64,000 nucleotides of DNA, taken from the NCBI RefSeq assembly GCF_012927165.1, contig NZ_JABBGA010000005.1, positions 124,001-188,000 of the forward strand, written 5' to 3'. A program made the translations under genes and the position numbers. The DNA comes from Zoogloea dura. Its GTDB lineage: Bacteria > Pseudomonadota > Gammaproteobacteria > Burkholderiales > Rhodocyclaceae. Numbering within the stretch: position 1 is the first letter of the stretch; the number at the start of each line of letters is the position of its first letter. This document shows positions 48,257 through 56,834 of the stretch, piece after piece. The notes below the pieces were generated by a model. The model saw nothing but the letters and a program-made list of their open reading frames with translations. It was not told where the DNA came from and searched no databases.

Positions 48257-50125
48257 CTAGGCGTACCGGGACAGTTGTGGAGTCCGACTATCGCGTTGCA
48301 CCACCCTTTCGCTGACAGCGCTGCATACCAGATGAACGACGAGGTGAAGATTCTCCAGCGTCACTGCCTCGATGGGGGACTGCCCTTGGAAGAGATCGCT
48401 CGGCCGTGTGAGTGCATGGTAGATGTGCCACGTGTCGATTCCCGGGGGCATCTGCTTGAGGATGGTCTGGATCAGGCGGCGCTTGAGCGGATCGAGCTGC
48501 CAATCCGGCACGCGCTGTCCCCGGTTGCCCAGGCTGATCGACAGGAGGTTGCCGGCCTGGATTTCGTAAGTGATCCAGCGACGGGACTTGCCTGCGAGCT
48601 TGGCATAGTCGGCGACCGACAGGTTGTGCGGAGCCTCCAGAATGTCGAGCAGGATCATCCGCTCGCGCTGGACGTTGGAGATGGCCGGCTCGATCTTGGG
48701 CACGCGCACTGCGGAAAGGCGCTGCACCGGAGCCGTGGCCAGCGCCATGGCCCCCTGGAGCGGTTGCGACACCACCAGCGTGGGAGCAGCCCTGGCCGCC
48801 GACAACGGTTGCGCCTCCGCTTCGGTGGCGACCACGGGAAAGCCATCCAGTTTAATGGACAGCAGCGTACTGGCCGCTTCGACCTGCCCCTGCTCGAACA
48901 GGTCCAGCCGGTCCGCCCAGTCCTGCATCATGCGTCGGCGCTGCTCCACATACTTGGCGTGGTTGTAGGTTGCGCGAACCTGGTTGGGATCGACGTGGGA
49001 AAGCTGTGCATCCACCCATTTCTCGGGATACCCCAGTTCGTTGAGTGCGGTCGAGATGGTTCCGCGGATGCCGTGGCCGGTCAGCCGGCCCTTGTATCCC
49101 AAGCGATGCAGTGCTTTGTTGAGGGTGTTCTCGCTGATGCGCTGCTTGAGGCTCTTGTCCCCCGGGAACAGGTACGTCTGGGCTGGCTTGAACTGGTCGA
49201 GCATGTGCCGAACGATCTCGATCGCCTGCACGGACAGCGGCACGATGTAGGGTGGGATGTCCTCCGGCCGGACGTTCTCCTTCTGCATCTTCAATTCCAG
49301 CTGTTTCACCACCTCCGGCGGGATGATCCACAGGCCATCGTCGAGGTGGAACTGTTCTGGCGTCGCCAGCCGCAGTTCCCCGGTCCGCACGCCGGTCAGC
49401 AACAGCAGGCGGAGGCCAAGCTGCGTTTTCAGCTTGCCGGGGTACTTGCGCAGCAACTGCAAGAACTCGGGCAATTCGGGCATGCGCAGGAAGGGGTTGT
49501 GGCGTACCGGCGGCTGGGGCATGGCGACCACATCCAGGTCGGAGGCCGGGTTCTGTTCCAGGCCCGGCACGATCACGAGGGCATACCGGAAGAGTTGGTT
49601 GAACCAGGTGCGCACCTTCTCGGCGATGGATGGCGCGCCGCGCTTCTCGATGCGGCCGACGATTTCAAGTAGGTCGGCGCGGGTGATCTCGTAGATCGAA
49701 CGCTTGCGCAGGCTCGGCAGGATGTCGTTCTTGAAGATGCGCGGGATCATCGACAGCGTGGTCTGCCGGCCTTTCTTGAGGCGCCCCTGCGCCCGGAAGG
49801 CGAGCCACTTGTCGTACACCGCCTCAAAGGTGTTCTGCTCGGCCTGGGTGGCGATGTGCCGATCCTTTTCTCGCTGCCGCTGTGGGTTGATGCCTTTGGC
49901 CACCTGCGCCCGCGCGTTGTCGCGGCGCTCGCGCGCTTCGCGCAGGCTGATCTCCGGGTACGTCCCCAGGGACATCCGCTTCTGTTGGCCCAGCCAGGTG
50001 TAGCGGAAGTGCCAGGACTTGGTGCCCTTGTCCGAGACCGCCAACGAGAGGCCGTCGAAATCGGGGATCGTGTAGTCCTTTCCGGTGGCCTTTGCCTGCC
50101 GGACGAACATGTCGGTGAGTGCCAT
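48257..50125 (-). CDS. int: ICE tyrosine integrase
   Basis: A 622-residue site-specific recombinase that inserts and excises the ICE at tRNA-Gly. Seen: N-terminal arm-binding DUF4102 domain (residues about 1-90; DGLSLAVSDKG, MSLGTYPEISLREARERRDN), SAM-like core-binding domain (about 95-195), catalytic domain with Arg247 (TGVRTGELRLA), His351-x2-Arg354 (HGIRGT), His377 (LSHVDP) and nucleophile Tyr387, then about 220 extra residues typical of the long clc/PFGI-1 integrases. All catalytic residues are present. It begins 223 bases from the tRNA 3' end and points into the element, the family arrangement. Confidence 0.93.
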   Translation of the reverse strand: MALTDMFVRQAKATGKDYTIPDFDGLSLAVSDKGTKSWHFRYTWLGQQKRMSLGTYPEISLREARERRDNARAQVAKGINPQRQREKDRHIATQAEQNTFEAVYDKWLAFRAQGRLKKGRQTTLSMIPRIFKNDILPSLRKRSIYEITRADLLEIVGRIEKRGAPSIAEKVRTWFNQLFRYALVIVPGLEQNPASDLDVVAMPQPPVRHNPFLRMPELPEFLQLLRKYPGKLKTQLGLRLLLLTGVRTGELRLATPEQFHLDDGLWIIPPEVVKQLELKMQKENVRPEDIPPYIVPLSVQAIEIVRHMLDQFKPAQTYLFPGDKSLKQRISENTLNKALHRLGYKGRLTGHGIRGTISTALNELGYPEKWVDAQLSHVDPNQVRATYNHAKYVEQRRRMMQDWADRLDLFEQGQVEAASTLLSIKLDGFPVVATEAEAQPLSAARAAPTLVVSQPLQGAMALATAPVQRLSAVRVPKIEPAISNVQRERMILLDILEAPHNLSVADYAKLAGKSRRWITYEIQAGNLLSISLGNRGQRVPDWQLDPLKRRLIQTILKQMPPGIDTWHIYHALTRPSDLFQGQSPIEAVTLENLHLVVHLVCSAVSERVVQRDSRTPQLSRYA

Positions 50126-50228
50126 GCTTGCTCCTGAACAGAGTCAGGAGTCAGATGCTCATCCCGGCACCCGCTCGGCCCAAGGAACAATCCGGACTCG
50201 AACACAACCGCTTTGATGGACTGCCGGA

Positions 50229-50245
50229 TGGACTAATTTAGTCCA
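50229..50245. promoter_or_regulatory. Inverted repeat upstream of the integrase
   Basis: Seen: TGGACTA and TAGTCCA around ATT, about 105 bp upstream of int, between int and the attachment site. Nearby are repeated GTGGATTT/GGTGGATC words (50250-50340). These may be arm-type or excisionase binding sites, or an operator for int. Assignment is positional. Confidence 0.35.
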
Positions 50246-50348
50246 GCAGTGGGTGGATTTCGGTGGATCTCATTGGAATGTTGTCTAGCGAAAAATTCTT
50301 TTCTGACAACCGCTTATGGAACTCAGTGGATTTCCATGGAAGCCTAAT

Positions 50349-50372
50349 TGGAGCGGGCGATGGGAATCGAAC
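50349..50372. other. Probable ICE attachment site in the tRNA-Gly 3' end
   Basis: The 3' end of the tRNA, from the T-loop to CCA, borders the integrase region. clc-family integrases recombine within about the last 18 bases of tRNA-Gly, duplicating them at the far end. The exact crossover and the partner copy cannot be shown, because the left end of the ICE is outside the window. Confidence 0.6.
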
Positions 50373-50422
50373 CCACGGCTCTAGCTTGGGAAGCTAGGGT
50401 ATTACCATTATACGACGCCCGC
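50349..50422 (-). tRNA. tRNA-Gly (CCC anticodon)
   Basis: Minus strand, 74 nt with encoded CCA. Seen: 7-bp acceptor stem GCGGGCG/CGCCCGC, discriminator T, anticodon stem CTAGC/GCTAG with loop TTCCCAA (anticodon CCC), and T-arm GTGGGTTCGATTCCCAT. It reads Gly codon GGG. The tRNA stays intact after ICE integration because the element supplies the 3' end. Confidence 0.95.
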
Positions 50423-50490
50423 TCGGGATCCGTAATTCTACGCGGCGGGCGGTCTGAGAGCAACCGGGCGGGCGTGGTAAACTTCGTGCC

Positions 50491-50718
50491 ATGACTACGA
50501 CTGCTTCAATTTCGACCCTTTCCCTCACGATCAACGGCGAGGCCCGCGTGCTGGCGGGGCCGGCTACGGTGGCGTCCCTGCTCGACGAGATGGGGCTGGC
50601 CGGCAAGCGGCTGGCGGTGGAGCGCAACGGCGAGATCGTGCCCCGCGGGCTGCATGCCACGACCGGGCTGGCGGATGGCGACCGGCTCGAGATTGTTGTG
50701 GCGGTGGGCGGCGGCTGA
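50491..50718 (+). CDS. thiS: Sulfur carrier protein ThiS
   Basis: A 75-residue ubiquitin-like sulfur carrier for thiamine thiazole synthesis. Seen: beta-grasp sequence ([33 protein letters not shown]) and the C-terminal Gly-Gly that is adenylated and thiocarboxylated (IVVAVGGG). It lies 44 bases before thiG. First chromosomal gene beyond the ICE. Confidence 0.92.
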   Translation: MTTTASISTLSLTINGEARVLAGPATVASLLDEMGLAGKRLAVERNGEIVPRGLHATTGLADGDRLEIVVAVGGG

Positions 50719-50762
50719 GGCTGTCCGGCTCCCTTCTTTCATTTTTTCAGACTGGCGCTTCG

Positions 50763-51548
50763 ATGGACGATTTGCTGACGATTGCAGGCAAGGCCTATTC
50801 CTCCCGGCTGCTGGTGGGCACGGGCAAGTACAAGGATTTCACCGAGACCCGCGAGGCCGTCGTGGCCAGCGGGGCGCAGATCGTGACCGTGGCGATCCGC
50901 CGGACCAACATCGGCCAGGACCCGAATACGCCCAGCCTGCTGGATGCGCTGCCGCCGTCCGAATTCACCTACCTGCCCAATACGGCGGGCTGTTACAGCG
51001 CCGACGATGCGGTGCGCACCCTGCGCCTGGCCCGCGAGCTGCTGGACGACCACCGGCTGGTGAAGCTGGAGGTGCTGGGCGACCCGCACACCCTCTTCCC
51101 CAACATGCCGGAGACCCTCAAGGCGGCTCAGGTGCTGGTGAAGGAGGGCTTCGAGGTGATGGTGTACTGCTCCGATGATCCCATCCAGGCAAAGATGCTG
51201 GAGGACATCGGCTGTGTGGCGGTGATGCCGCTGGCGTCCCTGATCGGCTCTGGCATGGGCGTGCTCAATCCCTGGAACGTGCAGTTGGTGCGCGATGCGG
51301 TGAAGGTGCCGGTACTGCTGGATGCCGGCGTAGGTACGGCTTCCGATGCGGCCATCGCCATGGAGCTGGGCTGTGACGGGGTGCTGATGAACACCGCCAT
51401 CGCGCTGGCGAAGGATCCGGTGAAGATGGCCGGCGCCATGAAGAAGGGTGTCGAGGCAGGTCGCGAGGCCTTCCTGGCCGGCCGCATGCCCAGGAAGTTC
51501 TACACGGCCAGTCCGAGTTCGCCCACCACGGGCATGATCGGCAGCTGA
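50763..51548 (+). CDS. thiG: Thiazole synthase ThiG
   Basis: A 261-residue TIM-barrel enzyme that builds the thiazole phosphate of thiamine from deoxyxylulose phosphate, dehydroglycine and ThiS-thiocarboxylate. Seen: [14 protein letters not shown] (residues about 12-25), [29 protein letters not shown] with the Schiff-base Lys of the family upstream in VKLEV, and [20 protein letters not shown]. Full length. It forms an operon with thiS. Confidence 0.94.
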   Translation: MDDLLTIAGKAYSSRLLVGTGKYKDFTETREAVVASGAQIVTVAIRRTNIGQDPNTPSLLDALPPSEFTYLPNTAGCYSADDAVRTLRLARELLDDHRLVKLEVLGDPHTLFPNMPETLKAAQVLVKEGFEVMVYCSDDPIQAKMLEDIGCVAVMPLASLIGSGMGVLNPWNVQLVRDAVKVPVLLDAGVGTASDAAIAMELGCDGVLMNTAIALAKDPVKMAGAMKKGVEAGREAFLAGRMPRKFYTASPSSPTTGMIGS

Positions 51549-51553
51549 TTGCC

Positions 51554-51582
51554 GGGTGGCGCAGGCCACCCCGGGTTATTTT
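51554..51582 (+). terminator. Probable terminator after thiG
   Basis: Seen: stem GGGTGGC/GCCACCC (51554-51571) with a 4-base loop, followed shortly by a T-rich stretch (TTATTTT). A good but not perfect intrinsic terminator; it ends the thiS-thiG unit. Confidence 0.5.
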
Positions 51583-51626
51583 GCGGCGCGCCTGGGGTGC
51601 GCCGCTTTGGTTTGACGGATTCCCTC

Positions 51627-52349
51627 ATGAGTGACGAACAACTTCCCGTTTCCGGCGACGAGCCGACCCCCGCCGGCCGCCTGACCTCCCAGTCGATCCG
51701 CAGTTTCGTGCTGCGCCAGGGGCGCATGTCCGAGGCCCAGCACCGCTTCCTGGACGAGATGATGCCCAAGGTCGGCCTGCCGTTCCGGCCGGAGCCGGTG
51801 GACCTGGCCCAGGTGTTCGGCCGCAAGGCGCCACACATCGTGGAGATCGGTTTCGGCATGGGGCAGGCCACGGCCCAGATCGCCCAGGCCCGGCCGGATG
51901 ATGATTTTGTCGGCATCGAGGTGCATGCGCCTGGCGTGGGCAGTCTGTGCAAGCTGATCGACGAAGGCGGCATCAGCAACCTGCGCATCGTCCAGCACGA
52001 CGCGGTGGAGGTGCTGCGGGACATGATCCCGGAGGCGTCGCTGGCAGGGGTGCATATCTATTTCCCCGACCCCTGGCCCAAGAAGCGTCACCACAAGCGC
52101 CGGCTGGTGCAGGGGCCCTTCGTCAAGCTGATCGCCTCGCGCCTGGCGCCGGGCGGCTATCTGCACTGCGCCACCGACTGGGAGGAATACGCCCAGCAGA
52201 TGCTCGAGGTGCTGTCGGCCGAGCCCCAGCTGGCCAACACGGCCGAAGGCTTTGCGCCCAAGCCCGACTATCGCCCCCTCACCAAGTTCGAGAACCGCGG
52301 CATCAAGCTGGGCCACGGGGTGTGGGACGTGGTCTTCCGGAAGGTCTGA
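51627..52349 (+). CDS. trmB: tRNA (guanine-N7)-methyltransferase
   Basis: A 240-residue SAM-dependent enzyme that methylates G46 of tRNAs. Seen: [15 protein letters not shown] near the N-terminus, SAM motif [15 protein letters not shown] (about residues 72-86), [12 protein letters not shown], and the substrate-binding [20 protein letters not shown] (about 144-163), the family signature. Start ATG 51627 gives family length; an in-frame extension to 51549 overlaps the terminator. Confidence 0.94.
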   Translation: MSDEQLPVSGDEPTPAGRLTSQSIRSFVLRQGRMSEAQHRFLDEMMPKVGLPFRPEPVDLAQVFGRKAPHIVEIGFGMGQATAQIAQARPDDDFVGIEVHAPGVGSLCKLIDEGGISNLRIVQHDAVEVLRDMIPEASLAGVHIYFPDPWPKKRHHKRRLVQGPFVKLIASRLAPGGYLHCATDWEEYAQQMLEVLSAEPQLANTAEGFAPKPDYRPLTKFENRGIKLGHGVWDVVFRKV

Positions 52350-52351
52350 GC

Positions 52352-52576
52352 GTGGCCTTGAAGCGGCTTCCGGCAGGCGCCTGGTTACTGGGGATTCCGG
52401 GGCTGCTGTGCCTGATCGCGGGTGGGCTGCTGCTGGCCGGCCTGGGCGCCGATCTGCATCCCCTGCTGCAGGAGTCGGGGGCCGGCCTGGTGCTGCTGGT
52501 GTCCGGCGTGGCCCTGGTCGGCAGTGCGGCGTTTCCGCTGGTGCTGGCGGAGCTGGCCGCGAAGGATGAGCCGTAG
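52352..52576 (+). CDS. Small two-helix membrane protein
   Basis: A 74-residue protein starting with GTG two bases after trmB. Two hydrophobic helices (GAWLLGIPGLLCLIAGGLLL at about 8-27, and GLVLLVSGVALVGSAAFPLV at about 44-63) joined by a short loop. No known family recognised. Its stop is inside the hairpin at 52574-52597. Coupling to trmB and a clean membrane pattern support it being real. Confidence 0.6.
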   Translation: MALKRLPAGAWLLGIPGLLCLIAGGLLLAGLGADLHPLLQESGAGLVLLVSGVALVGSAAFPLVLAELAAKDEP

Positions 52577-52597
52577 GGGCGGCTTTAGCCGCCCCTA
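52574..52597. terminator. Bidirectional hairpin terminator between convergent genes
   Basis: Seen: perfect 10-bp arms TAGGGGCGGC/GCCGCCCCTA with loop TTTA, between the end of the trmB unit and the end of the leftward acyltransferase genes. No strong T-run on either side, so termination may be partial. Confidence 0.55.
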
Positions 52598-52607
52598 CAG
52601 GTTTCGC

Positions 52608-53480
52608 TCAGTAGATCTTCGGCTCGCCGGGCGGGCGGGTCTTGAAGCGGCGGTGCACCCAGTAATACTGGGCTGGCATGGTGCGCACCAGGTCTTCGAT
52701 GCAGGCGTTCATGCGGCGGGTGTCGGCGTCCACATCGCCGCTGGGGAAGTCCGTCCACGGTTCGCCCAGCGTCACCACGTAGCCCTGGCCGCCGGGCAGC
52801 ATGCGGGTCACGCAGGTGATCACCACCGCGCCGCCCAGGCGGGTGAGGCGGGGCAGGGCCGACAGGGTGGCGGCCTGCACGCCGAAGAAGGGCGAGAAGA
52901 TCGAGTCCTCGATTCCGTTATCCATGTCCGGCAGGTAGTAAAAAGGCCGGATTTCCTTCATCGCCTTGATCGACGCGCGCACGCTCTCGTCCCGCCGCAG
53001 CAGCACCTGGCTGCCAAAGCGGCTGCGGCCGTGGTACAGCCAGCGGTCGATCACCGGGTCCCGCTGGCGGGCGTAGATGCTCACGCAGTCGAAGTCGGCG
53101 GCAATGCGCGTGCCGCCCAGGTCGAGGCCCAGGAAGTGGGGGGTCAGCATGATGATCGGCTGGCGTTGTTCGATCAGGCGGGCGAGGGTCTCCGCGCCTT
53201 CGATGCGCACCAGCCGGCGGATGCGTTCTTCAGGGGCGAACCAGGCCAGGCCCCGTTCGATCAGGCTGCGCCCCGCCAGGGCAAAGTGTTCCTTTGCCAG
53301 TGCGCGGCGCTCGGAGTCGGACAGTTCGGGGAAGCACAGGCGCAGGTTGGTGTTAACCACCCGCCGCCGCGGCGCGATGATCCAGTACAGCAGCAGGCCG
53401 ATGCCGCGGCCGATGGGGGCCTGGACGGACAGGGGCAGCCAGTGGATCAACCACAGGAGGGCGACAAGGAGACGACTCAT
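52608..53480 (-). CDS. Lipid A/lysophospholipid acyltransferase, LpxL/HtrB family (copy 2)
   Basis: A 290-residue inner-membrane acyltransferase of the lipid A late-acylation family. Seen: N-terminal anchor (LLVALLWLIHWLPLSV), catalytic HFLGLDLGGTRIA in the region of the His-x4-Asp motif, and DMDNGIEDSIFSPFFGVQA (the conserved PFFG-type motif). Start ATG 53480 overlaps the upstream paralogue's stop; the longer frame start is inside that gene. The two tandem paralogues likely add two secondary acyl chains to lipid A or an ornithine-type lipid. Confidence 0.85.
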   Translation of the reverse strand: MSRLLVALLWLIHWLPLSVQAPIGRGIGLLLYWIIAPRRRVVNTNLRLCFPELSDSERRALAKEHFALAGRSLIERGLAWFAPEERIRRLVRIEGAETLARLIEQRQPIIMLTPHFLGLDLGGTRIAADFDCVSIYARQRDPVIDRWLYHGRSRFGSQVLLRRDESVRASIKAMKEIRPFYYLPDMDNGIEDSIFSPFFGVQAATLSALPRLTRLGGAVVITCVTRMLPGGQGYVVTLGEPWTDFPSGDVDADTRRMNACIEDLVRTMPAQYYWVHRRFKTRPPGEPKIY

Positions 53481-54349
53481 GCTTGGGGGTTCCGGTTTGC
53501 GGGGGCGGGGGGGGCGCCGGAGGGGCGTTTGTAGCGGTTGTAGCCCCACAGGTACTGGGCAGGGTTCTCGTGGATCTGGGCTTCCAACTCACGGTTGATG
53601 GCGGCTGCGCGGGTTTCGGTGTCGCCCTCGAGGGGGTGAAGCGCGGGGCGCAGGTGCAGGTGGAAGCCGCGTCCGCCGGGCAGGCGTTCGGCCCAGGCAA
53701 AGATCGTGGTCACCCCGGCCACCTCGGAGAGGCGCGCGGCGAGCGTCATGGTATACGCAGACCGTCCGAAAAACGGCAGCCATGCGCCTTCGCCGGCACC
53801 GGGCACCTGGTCGGGCAGCATGCCCACCGCCTCGCCGGCCCGCAAGGCCTTGATCAGGCGGCGCACTCCGCCCACGTCGGCGGGCGCCAGGCGCATGTTG
53901 CCACGGCTGCGGCCGGCATCGATGAGTGGCTGCAGGACGGCCTTTTTCGGGGGGCGGTAGAGCACCGTGATCGGCTTGTGCAGGGAGAAGTACTGGGCGG
54001 CGATCTCGAAGCAGCCCAGGTGGGGCGTGATGAAGAGGATGCCGTCACCACGGGCCTCAGCCGCTTCCACGTGCTGCCAGCCGCTGACCTGGGCCATTTT
54101 GGCGCGGAGGTGGTCCTGGGGGCGCAGCAGCACCCAGGGCAGCTCGAGCGCCTGCTTGCCGACCTCGCCGACGGCGCTGCGCCACAGCCGGAGTGCAGCC
54201 TCCTGGCCAAGCCCCTGCTCAAGATTCGCGCGCAGGCGCCGACGGTAGGTGGGTGATAGGGCGTAGGTCGCCCATCCCGCGAAGATGCCTAAGGCCTGCA
54301 GGAATCCAAGGGGAAGACTGGCCAGAAACTTGAAGATCATGGAGGCCAT
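53477..54349 (-). CDS. Lipid A/lysophospholipid acyltransferase, LpxL/HtrB family (copy 1)
   Basis: A 290-residue paralogue of the next gene. Seen: N-terminal hydrophobic anchor (FLASLPLGFLQALGIFAGWA), catalytic ITPHLGCFEIAAQY (His-x4-Glu-type variant, about residue 107), VLYRPPKKAVLQPLID and GMLPDQVPGAGEGAWLPFFG. Starts near 54349 (ATG; 54340 is also possible). It is divergent to metK, whose promoter lies immediately to its right. Confidence 0.85.
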   Translation of the reverse strand: MASMIFKFLASLPLGFLQALGIFAGWATYALSPTYRRRLRANLEQGLGQEAALRLWRSAVGEVGKQALELPWVLLRPQDHLRAKMAQVSGWQHVEAAEARGDGILFITPHLGCFEIAAQYFSLHKPITVLYRPPKKAVLQPLIDAGRSRGNMRLAPADVGGVRRLIKALRAGEAVGMLPDQVPGAGEGAWLPFFGRSAYTMTLAARLSEVAGVTTIFAWAERLPGGRGFHLHLRPALHPLEGDTETRAAAINRELEAQIHENPAQYLWGYNRYKRPSGAPPAPANRNPQA

Positions 54350-54372
54350 CACGGTGCCGGGTCGTGGCCGCT

Positions 54373-54400
54373 TTGACGGCCGGGTGCGTAAAGCTATAAT
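54373..54400 (+). promoter_or_regulatory. Sigma-70-type promoter of metK
   Basis: Seen: TTGACG (54373-54378), a 16-bp spacer, and TATAAT (54395-54400). Transcription should start near 54407, giving a leader of about 155 nt before metK that contains the riboswitch-like element and terminator. Confidence 0.75.
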
Positions 54401-54407
54401 TGTGATT

Positions 54408-54496
54408 CCGCCGAGTTAATCCGACAACTTGCAGGGCGGGGTTGCCAGGCTCAAAGGCCGCAGGCGAGTCCAAAAAATACTGCTAAAGCGTCGCCG
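54408..54496 (+). promoter_or_regulatory. SAM-II-like riboswitch in the metK leader
   Basis: Seen: P1 stem CCGCC (54408-54412) with GGCGG (54435-54439) enclosing GAGTTAAT and ACTTGCAG, the loop pattern of SAM-II aptamers (GATTTAA, then CTTGCA). Downstream is GCTAAAG (54482-54488), the conserved SAM-II 3' motif, followed by GTCG (54490-54493), which can pair with loop bases CGAC (54422-54425) to form the required pseudoknot. The joining region between P1 and GCTAAA is longer than usual, about 40 bases, with its own small hairpin (GGCTCAAAGGCC). Position before the SAM synthetase gene fits. Assignment is by motif, not by covariance search. Confidence 0.65.
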
Positions 54497-54506
54497 CTCC
54501 GAAAAT

Positions 54507-54552
54507 CCCCCGAGACGGCAACGCCGACACACCGGGGGTTTTTTGTTTTTTG
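54507..54552 (+). terminator. Intrinsic terminator inside the metK leader
   Basis: Seen: CCCCCG (54507-54512) and CGGGGG (54533-54538) with an inner CGGC/GCCG helix, followed by a run of T with one G (54539-54551). It lies between the SAM-II-like element and the metK ribosome site (GGAG at about 54552), so ligand-dependent attenuation is the natural reading. Confidence 0.8.
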
Positions 54553-54562
54553 GAGTGTTTCC

Positions 54563-55729
54563 ATGGCACGTGAATTCCTCTTTACTTCGGAGTCTGTCTC
54601 CGAAGGCCATCCCGACAAGGTCGCCGACCAGATCTCCGATTCGGTGCTGGATGCCATCCTGGCCCAGGACCCCCTCGGCCGGGTGGCCTGCGAGACCCTC
54701 GTTTCCACCGGTCTGGTGGTGATTTCCGGCGAGATCACCACCAACGCCGACATCAACTACATGGATATCGCCCGGGAGACCGTCAAGCGCATCGGCTATG
54801 ACGATTCCGAGATCGGTTTCGACTACAAGAGCTGCGCGGTGCTGACCGCCATCAACCGCCAGTCCTCCGACATCGCCCAGGGCGTGAACGAGGGCGAGGG
54901 CCTGGACCTCGACCAGGGGGCCGGTGACCAGGGCCTGATGTTCGGCTACGCCACCAACGAAACGCCGAGCCTGATGCCCTTCCCGATCTACTACGCTCAC
55001 CGCATCATGCAGCGCCAGGCGGAAGTGCGTAAGGACGGCCGCCTGCCCTGGCTGCGTCCGGATGCCAAGAGCCAGCTCACCGTCAAGTACGTGGACGGCA
55101 AGCCGGTGGCCATCGACACGGTGGTGGTGTCCACCCAGCATCACCCGGATGTGTCCCACGCCGATCTGACCGAAGCCGTCATCGAGCTGGTGATCAAGCC
55201 GGTGCTGCCCAAGGAGCTGCTGACCGACGGCACCCGTTACCTGATCAACCCCACCGGGCGTTTCGTGATCGGTGGTCCGAACGGCGACTGCGGCCTGACC
55301 GGTCGCAAGATCATCGTCGACACCTACGGCGGCGCAGCCCACCACGGTGGCGGTGCATTCTCCGGCAAGGACCCTTCCAAGGTGGACCGTTCCGCCGCCT
55401 ACGCCGGCCGTTACGTGGCCAAGAACATCGTGGCTGCCGGCCTGGCCGACCGCTGCGAGGTGCAGGTGGCCTACGCCATCGGCGTGGCCAGGCCGGTGAG
55501 CCTGATGGTCGAGACCTTCGGCACCGGCAAGGTGTCCGACGAGAAGATCGTCGAGCTGGTGCAGAAGCACTTCGATCTGCGTCCGAAGGGCATCATCGCC
55601 GCCCTCAACCTGCTGCGCCCGATCTACTCCCGCACCGCCGCCTACGGCCACTTCGGCCGTGACGAGGTGGACTTCACCTGGGAGCACACCGACAAGGCCG
55701 ACGCACTGCGCGCTGACGCCGGGCTGTAA
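54563..55729 (+). CDS. metK: S-adenosylmethionine synthetase
   Basis: A 388-residue enzyme making SAM from ATP and methionine. Seen: [20 protein letters not shown] (residues 5-24, ATP/methionine site), the flexible loop segment [14 protein letters not shown] (about 119-132), [20 protein letters not shown] (about 263-282), all family signatures. Full length. Expressed behind a strong promoter, a riboswitch-like leader and an intrinsic terminator; ended by a perfect hairpin at 55742. Confidence 0.96.
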   Translation: MAREFLFTSESVSEGHPDKVADQISDSVLDAILAQDPLGRVACETLVSTGLVVISGEITTNADINYMDIARETVKRIGYDDSEIGFDYKSCAVLTAINRQSSDIAQGVNEGEGLDLDQGAGDQGLMFGYATNETPSLMPFPIYYAHRIMQRQAEVRKDGRLPWLRPDAKSQLTVKYVDGKPVAIDTVVVSTQHHPDVSHADLTEAVIELVIKPVLPKELLTDGTRYLINPTGRFVIGGPNGDCGLTGRKIIVDTYGGAAHHGGGAFSGKDPSKVDRSAAYAGRYVAKNIVAAGLADRCEVQVAYAIGVARPVSLMVETFGTGKVSDEKIVELVQKHFDLRPKGIIAALNLLRPIYSRTAAYGHFGRDEVDFTWEHTDKADALRADAGL

Positions 55730-55741
55730 GTCCTGCCCCTG

Positions 55742-55787
55742 CAGGCAGCAAAAAGGGCGACCCTCGGGTCGCCCTTTTTGCTGCCTG
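55742..55787. terminator. Strong bidirectional terminator after metK
   Basis: Seen: perfect 22-bp arms beginning CAGGCAGCAAAAAGGGCGAC with a TC loop; the A5 and T5 tracts inside the arms provide a T-run in both directions. It separates metK from the convergent metallo-hydrolase gene. Confidence 0.9.
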
Positions 55788-55797
55788 GGGACGCGGC

Positions 55798-56775
55798 TTA
55801 CCTGTCGCTGCGGATCGGGCTGAACTCCACCGGAACCCAGGCGTAGCCCTTGCCTTCGCTGCGCACGTGGCCGAGGCCCGGGAAGGGCAGGTGCATGCCG
55901 GCCAGGGCCAGCTTTTCGCGGGCGGCCAGGGCGAAGAGCTTCTTGCGCGCAGCGATGGCCTTCTTCTTGTCGCTGTCGAACTCGATGGCGACTTCGGGGC
56001 GGGCGAACTGCACGGCGTGGCTGTGCACCGCGTCACCGACGATGAGCAGGCGCTGCCCCCTGGATTCGACCATGTAGGCGGTGTGGCCGGGGGTGTGGCC
56101 ATTGGCTTCCACGGCCTTCACGCCGGGGGCCAGCTCGGCCTCGCCCGCAAAAGGCTTCCACTTGCCGGCGGCCTGGTAGGGGGCGGCCGACTCCCGGGCC
56201 AGCTTGAAGAAGGGCTTGAAGCCGTCAGGCGCCTTGGCGGCGATCTCCTCGGACAGCCAGAAGTCGTTGTCGGCCTGGGCCACGCGGATTTCGGCGTTGG
56301 GGAAGAGGGGCTTGCCTTCGGCCGTGAGCAGGCCGGCAGCGTGGTCTGCGTGCAGGTGGGTGAGCAGCACCACGTCCACCTGTTCCGGTGTGTAGCCGGC
56401 GGCCTTGAGGTTGTCGCCGATGTAGCCCAGGGTGGGTCCAAAGGCCTTGGCGGCGCCCGCATCCACCAGCACGAGCTTGCCGCCAGTGTTGAGCAGGAAG
56501 GCGTTGACCGCAGTCTGCACCTTCTGGCCACCCAGGAACATGCGGGTCAGCAGGCGTTGGATCTCGGCCGGGGTGGCATTGTTGAGGACCTTGGTGTCGA
56601 GGTCGATGTAGCCGTCGTAGAGGGCGGTGACTTCCACGTCACCGACAGCCAGTCGGTAGTAGCCGGGGACCTGGGTCTTCACCTGGGGGGCCTCAGCCAG
56701 GGCCGGGGTGGCGGGGACGATGGTGACACCGAGGGCCAGGGCGAGGGCGACGCGGCTGAGCTTGCTTCGAATCAT
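55798..56775 (-). CDS. Secreted metallo-beta-lactamase-fold hydrolase
   Basis: A 325-residue protein with a signal peptide (VALALALGVTIVPATPALAEA, cleavage near residue 30). Seen: the zinc-binding HLHADH motif (LLTHLHADHAAGLL, about residue 131), further His/Asp in GHTPGHTAYMV and VGDAVHSHAVQF. Start ATG 56775. Members near this sequence include lactonases and aryl-sulfatase-like enzymes; substrate cannot be told. The periplasm is its likely place. Confidence 0.88.
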   Translation of the reverse strand: MIRSKLSRVALALALGVTIVPATPALAEAPQVKTQVPGYYRLAVGDVEVTALYDGYIDLDTKVLNNATPAEIQRLLTRMFLGGQKVQTAVNAFLLNTGGKLVLVDAGAAKAFGPTLGYIGDNLKAAGYTPEQVDVVLLTHLHADHAAGLLTAEGKPLFPNAEIRVAQADNDFWLSEEIAAKAPDGFKPFFKLARESAAPYQAAGKWKPFAGEAELAPGVKAVEANGHTPGHTAYMVESRGQRLLIVGDAVHSHAVQFARPEVAIEFDSDKKKAIAARKKLFALAAREKLALAGMHLPFPGLGHVRSEGKGYAWVPVEFSPIRSDR

Positions 56776-56834
56776 GGGTGACTCCGGGACGGTAAAGGAC
56801 AAGAGAGTAGCGAATTATGCCGTCCAGGCGTAGC

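Noticed and set aside
50250-50340. Repeated GTGGAT words near the integrase as a CRISPR-like or iteron array
   Set aside because: Only a few imperfect short copies with irregular spacing; no repeat-spacer pattern. More likely part of the recombination or promoter region.
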